Shown piece after piece: positions 59,214-64,000 of a stretch of DNA of 64,000 nucleotides. The position numbers and the translations under genes are program-made. This stretch comes from AP-15 sp963845735. GTDB taxonomy: Bacteria > Pseudomonadota > Alphaproteobacteria > ATCC43930 > CGMCC-115725. The first letter of the stretch is position 1; the number at the start of each line of letters is the position of its first letter. Location of the stretch: NCBI GenBank assembly GCA_963845735.1, contig CAWJTR010000009.1:186001-250000 (forward strand). Reading direction: 5' to 3'. The notes beneath the pieces were generated by a model. The model was not told the origin of the DNA and did not search any database. It saw only the letters and a program-made list of their open reading frames with translations.

Positions 59214-60023
59214 TCAGGCCTCGACCCGATCGATAATGGCGCCGGTCGGGCCGAAACAGGCGGCGAGCAAGCGGCCGCCGTGCCCGGCGCCGCTGTCGAG
59301 CGATACCGCAAATTCGCGTTCGACAAGGCCGCGCCGCTGGCGGTCGATGCCTCTGACAACGCGCCCGAACTCCTCGAACCGGGCGGTCATATCGAGAATA
59401 TCCGCGCGGCCCCACCAGAACGCGTCACCTTGCGCGGTAAGCTTGCGGGTCGGGTCGATCGCGGCATGGACGAAGAGCAGGCCGCGATCTTCGGTGAAGG
59501 CGGCATGGCGCAGCGCCGAAAGCAGATTGATGTGACCCGGGGTTGCGTTCATCGCGCTGCGCAGCGCGCCGGTCCAGCGGGTGATCGTGCGCGGGCCGTC
59601 ACGGGTGGCGGCAAAACCCTGCCGCAAATCGCCGCCATAGGCGCGCACCGTCGCCCCGACGCCGGCCTTGACCATCCACGTCAACACCTCGCCGGGGTTG
59701 GGAGCAAATTGGAGCTCCAACAGCTTTTGCCACATCTCCTCCTGCGTCCCGCGCAGAAAGACCACATTACAGGCAAAGCCGCGCTGGCGCCCGAGAACCC
59801 GCCGGCGAAAATCGAGCAACTCATCGAGCGTGGCGCGCACCGCCTCGCCATGACCGAGATAATTGCCGAGATAAACGACCTGGTCGCCCTCGCGAAAGCG
59901 CTCGCTGATCAAATCATGCAAGCGGACGAGACGCTGCGCCTCGGCATGGATGGCGGCGATGGCCCACACCCGCCGGGCAGCTCGCAGGCGTGCAAACGGC
60001 TGCGGCCGCCGCGGCCCGTTCAC
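59214..60023 (-). CDS. Degenerate metallophosphoesterase-like protein (PPP family, metal ligands changed)
   Basis: A 269-residue protein aligned by eye to bacterial PPP-type phosphatases, but with its metal-site motifs altered. The usual GDxHG is AAIHA (RVWAIAAIHAEAQRLV), GDYVDRG is GNYLGHG, and GNHE is GTQE (NVVFLRGTQEEMWQKLL). The later VHAG-type His is kept (LLFVHAAIDPTR). The frame is open throughout and the rest of the fold signature is intact, so it looks like a maintained pseudo-enzyme. It starts at GTG 60023, 38 bases after carD, and stops about 150 bases before the GH13 start. Possible roles are binding or regulation in the trehalose/glucan operon. This is inference. Confidence 0.62.
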   Translation of the reverse strand: MNGPRRPQPFARLRAARRVWAIAAIHAEAQRLVRLHDLISERFREGDQVVYLGNYLGHGEAVRATLDELLDFRRRVLGRQRGFACNVVFLRGTQEEMWQKLLELQFAPNPGEVLTWMVKAGVGATVRAYGGDLRQGFAATRDGPRTITRWTGALRSAMNATPGHINLLSALRHAAFTEDRGLLFVHAAIDPTRKLTAQGDAFWWGRADILDMTARFEEFGRVVRGIDRQRRGLVEREFAVSLDSGAGHGGRLLAACFGPTGAIIDRVEA

Positions 60024-60061
60024 GCCGCGCCGCGCCCCGCTAGCGGGTGCCGCGGCGCTGC

Positions 60062-60559
60062 TTAGGCGGTCAGCAATTGCTCGACCCGCTGGGTCGCGGT
60101 CGTCTCGTCGATGCGCTCGACAGCGGCGAACTCGCGCACGAAGCGGTCGAGCGCTGCCTGGTAGATCTGCCGTTCACTGTAGGACTGCTCGGGCTGGCCG
60201 ACATTGCGATAAAGGTCGCGAACCACCTCGGCGATCGAGCCCGGATCGCCAGAGGCGATCTTGGCCTGGTATTCCTGGGCGCGCCGGCTCCACATCGTGC
60301 GCTTGGCCCGGGAACGGCCGCGCAGTTTGGCGAGCGCGGCGTCCATCTCCTTGCGGCTCGACAATTTCCGCAAGCCCGAGGCTTTGGCCTTGGCCAGCGG
60401 CACCCGCAACGTCATTCTGTCCTTGTCAAACGCCACCACGAACACGCTGAGTGTGGACCCCGCGATCTCTTGTGTCTCGATGCCGGTGATTTTGCCCACC
60501 CCATGGGTCGGATACACGACGAGGTCACCCGTAGAGAATAGAGGCTTTTCCAACGTCAT
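60062..60559 (-). CDS. carD: CarD-family transcription regulator
   Basis: A 165-residue protein. The N-terminal 65 residues are the RNA-polymerase-binding CarD/TRCF domain (FSTGDLVVYPTHGVGKITGI, MTLRVPLAKAKASGLRKLSS). The C-terminal helical domain contains SRRAQEYQAKIASGDPGSIA and the conserved Trp in RTMWSRRAQ. CarD stabilises open promoter complexes and is linked to stress and rRNA control in bacteria. It is the first gene of the minus-strand run leading into the phosphatase-like gene and the trehalose/glucan operon. Whether it shares their transcript is not shown. About 226 bases separate it from fdxA, including a hairpin. Confidence 0.9.
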   Translation of the reverse strand: MTLEKPLFSTGDLVVYPTHGVGKITGIETQEIAGSTLSVFVVAFDKDRMTLRVPLAKAKASGLRKLSSRKEMDAALAKLRGRSRAKRTMWSRRAQEYQAKIASGDPGSIAEVVRDLYRNVGQPEQSYSERQIYQAALDRFVREFAAVERIDETTATQRVEQLLTA

Positions 60560-60751
60560 GTCCGTCTCTCACAATCGACCCGAGAGGTAATGCCGGGACG
60601 CTTCGGCCCGTTGCCGCACCGCGGCGACGGCACCGTCACAACTCGACGAAGAGCGCGGAACCGGAGGGGAACGCGTTAATCGCAGCGCAAACAGAATACC
60701 ATGAAAAGCCAGTCGAATGCCAGCGGGTCACGCATGCCCGCAGTGCATATC

Positions 60752-60782
60752 GTGCGATGCCCCGCCTTTTCCCGCATCGCAC
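60752..60782 (-). terminator. Hairpin directly after fdxA
   Basis: GTGCGATGC (60752-60760) and GCATCGCAC (60774-60782) form a perfect nine-base stem with a 13-base loop, three bases beyond the fdxA stop on the minus strand. It probably ends the terB-fdxA transcript before carD. No clear T-run follows. Confidence 0.55.
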
Positions 60783-60785
60783 TCG

Positions 60786-61121
60786 TCAGCTGCCGCCGGG
60801 TTTGGGGCTGAACTGCGTCTGGTATTTGTCTGGCACGTCCTTCCACGCGTCGGCGTCTTCGGGATAGGGCTTTTTGCGGGTGATGTTGGGCCAGCTCGCC
60901 GCATATTCGCGGTTCAGCTCGACCCATCGCTCGGCCTCCTGCTCGCTGTCGGGGATGATCGCGTCGACCGGGCATTCCGGCTCGCACACCCCGCAATCGA
61001 TGCACTCATCGGGGTGAATCACCAGCATGTTCTCGCCCTCGTAGAAACAGTCGACGGGGCAGACCTCCACGCAGTCCATATACTTGCAGCGGATGCAGGA
61101 TTCGGTGACGACATAGGTCAT
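60786..61121 (-). CDS. fdxA: Seven-iron ferredoxin FdxA
   Basis: A 111-residue [3Fe-4S][4Fe-4S] ferredoxin, a cytosolic low-potential electron carrier. Cys9, Cys17 and Cys50 fit the 3Fe-4S ligands, and Cys21, Cys40, Cys43 and Cys46 fit the 4Fe-4S ligands (ESCIRCKYMDCVEVCPVDC and CIDCGVCEPECPVDAI). The extended C-terminus (KKPYPEDADAWKDVPDKYQ) is typical of the alphaproteobacterial FdxA group. AGGAG lies 13-17 bases before the ATG. Neighbouring fdxA and carD is a familiar alphaproteobacterial arrangement (recalled, not searched). Confidence 0.95.
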   Translation of the reverse strand: MTYVVTESCIRCKYMDCVEVCPVDCFYEGENMLVIHPDECIDCGVCEPECPVDAIIPDSEQEAERWVELNREYAASWPNITRKKPYPEDADAWKDVPDKYQTQFSPKPGGS

Positions 61122-61175
61122 GGTGGTGACTTCTTCTCCTGAACTTCGACCGCCGGTTCGGTGCGGCGCGGCGGA

Positions 61176-61640
61176 TCACGCCGTCGCGTCGAGTCCCAGC
61201 CGCCCGAGAACACGCTGCCGCGCCATTCCGCGCTCACGATCGGGTACGTATATAAGTCCGCTGACGCGGCGCAGCAGGCTGTCCTCGTACTGATCGAGCA
61301 CACCGTCCGCATAGGCGACTTCCCACAGCATCTCGACCAGCTCGACGCGCTGCTCGAAGGAAAGCCGCTCGTTGATGATTCGGGTAAGGTGGAACAGCTC
61401 GGCGGCGCGGCCGGCCTCGCGTTCGCCGGCGGCGAGCAGCGCCCGTGCCTCGTCATGCGACAGTTCGAAGCGGCGCTCGAGCATTTGTTTGATGACCGCC
61501 CGTTCCCCTTCGTCGAAATGGTCGTCGCTGTGGGCCGCCTCGACAAGCAGCGCGGTCAGGGCGAGCTGCAGCCCGTCCTGTGGCCCCTCTGAACCGTTGG
61601 GCGCGGCGCCGGTCAACCACGCGAGAAGGCTCTCGATCAT
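61176..61640 (-). CDS. TerB-like small protein
   Basis: A 154-residue all-helical protein of the TerB/TerB-like fold. It begins at ATG 61640, MIESLLAWLTG. Conserved acidic motifs are EAAHSDDHFDEGERAVIKQM and EVAYADGVLDQYEDSLLRRV, which bind metal in TerB relatives. The frame extends upstream beyond 61640, but the added residues lack family features. The function in this group is unknown. Despite the name, tellurite resistance is not implied. It stops 54 bases before fdxA and is probably co-transcribed with it. Confidence 0.78.
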   Translation of the reverse strand: MIESLLAWLTGAAPNGSEGPQDGLQLALTALLVEAAHSDDHFDEGERAVIKQMLERRFELSHDEARALLAAGEREAGRAAELFHLTRIINERLSFEQRVELVEMLWEVAYADGVLDQYEDSLLRRVSGLIYVPDRERGMARQRVLGRLGLDATA

Positions 61641-61785
61641 GGCTCTTTGCCTAACATGCCGAGCCCTGAGGGGCAACCCCACGTGGTTTGGGGTCTTGCT
61701 GCTTCGGCCGTTCCCCATCTGCCCGGTCGGCGCGGGGGAAATGAACCAGCGCACCCGGCCGTTGTGGTGGCGAACGCGATAACAG

Positions 61786-62958
61786 GTGCGGCCCTTGAGC
61801 AAGCGCGGCAGTATTCTCGTTCTCCATTTCGTCGGTCAGATGCCGCTCGCCGGCATTGCATGGCAGGCGCTCCACTACCTCCTCGGCCTGCAACAGCTCG
61901 GTTACGAGGTCTGGTATATCGAGGATGGCGGGGCCAACCCCTATGATCCCCGCGCCGCCAGCGTCATGATGGCGTGCGACTACAATGTCGCCTATCTCCG
62001 GCGCGCGATGGAGCGCCATGGGCTCGCAGGACGCTGGGCCTATTGGGACGCGATCAACGATGTGTGGCACGGGCTGCCCCGCGAGCGAGTACAGCGGCTC
62101 TACGCCGAGGCGGACGGGCTGATCAATCTGTGCGGCGCCACCCGGCTGCGCGAAGAACATCTCGCCTGCCCGGTCCGCATCATGATCGACACCGATCCGG
62201 TCTACGAGCAGATCAAATATGCCAAGACCGACCTCGCGGCCCGCGCCTACCTCGACGCGCACACTCACTTTTTTACCTATGGCGAGAATTTGGGTGCGGC
62301 CGATTGCCCGGTGCCGCTATCCGGGATCCCGTGGCGCCCGACCCGGCCGCCGGTGATGCCCAGCCTGTGGCCGGTGGCGGAGGGCGCGCCCCGTTGCTTC
62401 ACCACCGTCGCCACTTGGGAGAACAAAGGAAAGGACATCGAATTCGCCGGCTCACGCTACGTCTGGTCGAAGCATGTGAATTTTCTGCGGTTTCTCGACC
62501 TCCCGCGCCGCCGGCCCGAGACTTGCTTTGCGCTGGCGATGGATCCCGCTGACGCCCAGGTGCGTGAGCAGGTCACCGGCGCGGGCTGGACCCTCATCGA
62601 TCCCGCCCCGCTCTCGGCCGGCATGGCGCCCTATCGCGACTTCATTGCCGGCTCGCGCGGCGAATTCACCGTCGCCAAGGACATCTATGTTCGGCCGAAC
62701 AGCGGCTGGTTCAGCGATCGCAGTGTCTGCTATCTCGCCGCCGGGCGGCCGGTCGTGACGATGCGCACCGGGTTCAGCAAATTCTACCCGGTCGGGCGCG
62801 GCCTATTCGAATTTTCGAGCGCGGACGAGGCGCTCGCCGCCATCGACGCGGTCGCCGCCGATTACGCCGGGCACAGCCGTGCGGCACGGGCGCTGGCCCA
62901 GGAGTATTTCGCCGCCGAGCGCGTCATCGGCGAATTGATGGCGGCGGCCGGACTGTAA
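61786..62958 (+). CDS. Glycosyltransferase-like protein (GT-B type)
   Basis: About 390 residues, starting at GTG 61786 (TTG 61795 is an alternative). The opening GSILVLHFVGQMPLAGIAWQ with HYLLGLQQLGYEVWYIED resembles GT-B N-domains. The C-terminal part contains RPNSGWFSDRSVCYLAAGRP and VVTMRTGFSKFYPVGRG, a nucleotide-sugar-binding layout common in uncharacterised glycosyltransferases of this kind. There is no signal peptide or membrane segment. It is divergent from terB and convergent with the LLM gene (12 bases apart). The gene is intact. Donor and acceptor are unknown. Confidence 0.62.
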   Translation: MRPLSKRGSILVLHFVGQMPLAGIAWQALHYLLGLQQLGYEVWYIEDGGANPYDPRAASVMMACDYNVAYLRRAMERHGLAGRWAYWDAINDVWHGLPRERVQRLYAEADGLINLCGATRLREEHLACPVRIMIDTDPVYEQIKYAKTDLAARAYLDAHTHFFTYGENLGAADCPVPLSGIPWRPTRPPVMPSLWPVAEGAPRCFTTVATWENKGKDIEFAGSRYVWSKHVNFLRFLDLPRRRPETCFALAMDPADAQVREQVTGAGWTLIDPAPLSAGMAPYRDFIAGSRGEFTVAKDIYVRPNSGWFSDRSVCYLAAGRPVVTMRTGFSKFYPVGRGLFEFSSADEALAAIDAVAADYAGHSRAARALAQEYFAAERVIGELMAAAGL

Positions 62959-62970
62959 AAATCATCCGCG

Positions 62971-63999
62971 TCAACCGTGGGCGAAACCCTCGAACAAATG
63001 AGGGATTCGGCGGATGTCGGACAACAGCTCGCGTTGCAGCTCCGGCGGCGTGCCGGCCGGGAAACCGATCTCGATCGAATCAGCGAGGCCGCCATAGCGT
63101 GAGGCGATCGCCTGAGCGATGTCGCGATAAGCGCCGACGGCGGCAAAAAGGCGCACGACGTCGTCCGACACCTCCGCCGGCATCTCGTTCCAGCGGCCCT
63201 CGACGGATAGGCGATGGAGCTTCGCGCCGACGTCGTCGAGCCCATGCAATGACAGGATCGGGCTGTAGGTGCGGGTCGAGGCGTAAAAGGCGATGCGTCG
63301 GCGCGCCCGGTCGATCGCCGCAGCGACAGCTTCCTCGTCGGGACCGGTAGCGACAAATCCGCCGCCGTGGAGATCGAAATGCGCCCGGGAGCGCCCTCCT
63401 CGCCGCATCCCCTCGCGAATCTCCGGCAGGCACACCTCGTCGAGATAACGGCGCGAGCACAGCGGGTGCAGGCGCACCCCGTCGCCCACCTCGCCGGCGA
63501 GGCGCAGCATGGCCGGCCCGACCGCGGCGATCGTCACCGGCACCGGTGCCAGCCCGGTCGGTTCCGGCGAGAAATCCGGCGTCATCAGGCTGAGCCGGTA
63601 ATGCTCGCTCTGATAGTCGAGCCTCTCGCCGGTTTCCCAGCAACGCCACACCGCGCGCAGCGCGCCGATGTAGTCGCGCAGGCGGGGCGCAGGCGGACTC
63701 CATGGAACACCAAAGCGTCTTTCGTTATGGCCTTTGACCTGGCTGCCGAGCCCGAGAACGAACCGCCCGTTCGAATTCGCGTGCAGATCCCAGGCCAGGC
63801 TCGCCATAACCGTAGGGCTGCGTGGAAACGCGACGGCGACCGACGTCGTCAACTCGATCCCGGTGGTGGCGAGCGCGGCGAAGGCGAGCGGCGTAAAAGG
63901 CTCGTGGCCGAGCTCGACCGTCATCACCGCGTTGAAGCCGGCCGTCTCCGCCGCGGCGGCGAATGGTCCGGCTTCGCGCCAATCCCGGATCGGCAGGGT
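62971..63999 (-). CDS. LLM-class flavin-dependent oxidoreductase (F420-type subgroup), 5' end cut by window edge
   Basis: At least 342 residues of a luciferase-like monooxygenase fold. The frame is open to the right edge, with LPIRDWREAGPFAAAAETAG as the first visible part, so the start lies outside. Motifs include FNAVMTVELGHEPF, LATTGIELTTSVAVAFPRSP, LGSQVKGHNERRFGVPW and VTIAAVGPAMLRLAGEVGDG. This resembles the F420-dependent MSMEG_2256-type subgroup. Whether it uses F420 or FMN cannot be read from sequence. It has no evident link to the neighbouring loci. Confidence 0.8.
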   Translation of the reverse strand, partial: TLPIRDWREAGPFAAAAETAGFNAVMTVELGHEPFTPLAFAALATTGIELTTSVAVAFPRSPTVMASLAWDLHANSNGRFVLGLGSQVKGHNERRFGVPWSPPAPRLRDYIGALRAVWRCWETGERLDYQSEHYRLSLMTPDFSPEPTGLAPVPVTIAAVGPAMLRLAGEVGDGVRLHPLCSRRYLDEVCLPEIREGMRRGGRSRAHFDLHGGGFVATGPDEEAVAAAIDRARRRIAFYASTRTYSPILSLHGLDDVGAKLHRLSVEGRWNEMPAEVSDDVVRLFAAVGAYRDIAQAIASRYGGLADSIEIGFPAGTPPELQRELLSDIRRIPHLFEGFAHG

Positions 64000-64000
64000 G

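Noticed and set aside
61176..61640. Tellurite resistance function for the TerB-like gene
   Set aside because: Only the TerB fold is supported. No other ter genes are nearby, and the fold is common in proteins unrelated to tellurite.

Overview
This is a GC-rich 64 kb window with dense, tightly packed genes. It looks like an alphaproteobacterial chromosome, probably Rhodospirillales/Acetobacterales-like or Hyphomicrobiales-like. The reasons are BcsD-type cellulose synthesis, an EPS-type MarR regulator, CarD next to a 7Fe FdxA, and a GlgE/TreS/TreYZ operon. No rRNA, tRNA, IS element, integrase or CRISPR array was seen. The order-level placement is a guess.

Layout. (1) 1-11.6 kb, plus strand: the end of a cellulose operon (bcsC cut by the window edge, bcsD, bcsZ), followed by an O-acetylation module of three tandem SGNH proteins, an AlgF-like protein, an MBOAT O-acyltransferase (AlgI/WssH-like) and an AlgX/AlgJ-like SGNH protein. 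The predicted product is acetylated cellulose. (2) 12.1-27.1 kb, plus strand: an EPS-associated regulator, a GT4 glycosyltransferase and a nucleotide-sugar locus. The locus holds GmhA-like isomerase, GmhB-like phosphatase, transaldolase, two SDRs, an HldE-like enzyme with inverted domain order, an oxidoreductase-Nudix fusion, a UDP-glucose-dehydrogenase-fold protein without the catalytic Cys, another SDR, a methyltransferase, a GDP-mannose-dehydratase-like SDR and a split transketolase. It looks like a self-supplied route from sedoheptulose 7-phosphate to a modified heptose or related sugar. (3) 27.2-40.8 kb, plus strand: a second MBOAT with two SGNH-TPR proteins, an FkbM methyltransferase, an SDR, an unrecognised glycan-locus protein, a Wzm/Wzt ABC exporter, a methyltransferase and a GT2. 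Together these suggest an ABC-exported, O-acylated surface polysaccharide.

(4) 41.0-60.6 kb, minus strand: a long, mostly overlapping operon, carD - degenerate phosphatase - GH13 - glgE - treS/maltokinase fusion - glgB - glgX - treZ - malQ - treY. It links trehalose and alpha-glucan in both directions: TreS, Mak, GlgE and GlgB build glucan, and GlgX, TreY and TreZ take it back to trehalose. (5) 60.8-64 kb: fdxA, a TerB-like gene, a divergent glycosyltransferase-like gene and an LLM-type flavin oxidoreductase cut by the right edge.

About half of the genes carry one or more apparent frameshifts in otherwise well conserved proteins. They occur in every functional class, including housekeeping-type enzymes, so indel errors in the assembly are more likely than real decay. 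For such genes I give the span of the intact ancestral reading and note where the frame changes. These positions are approximate.
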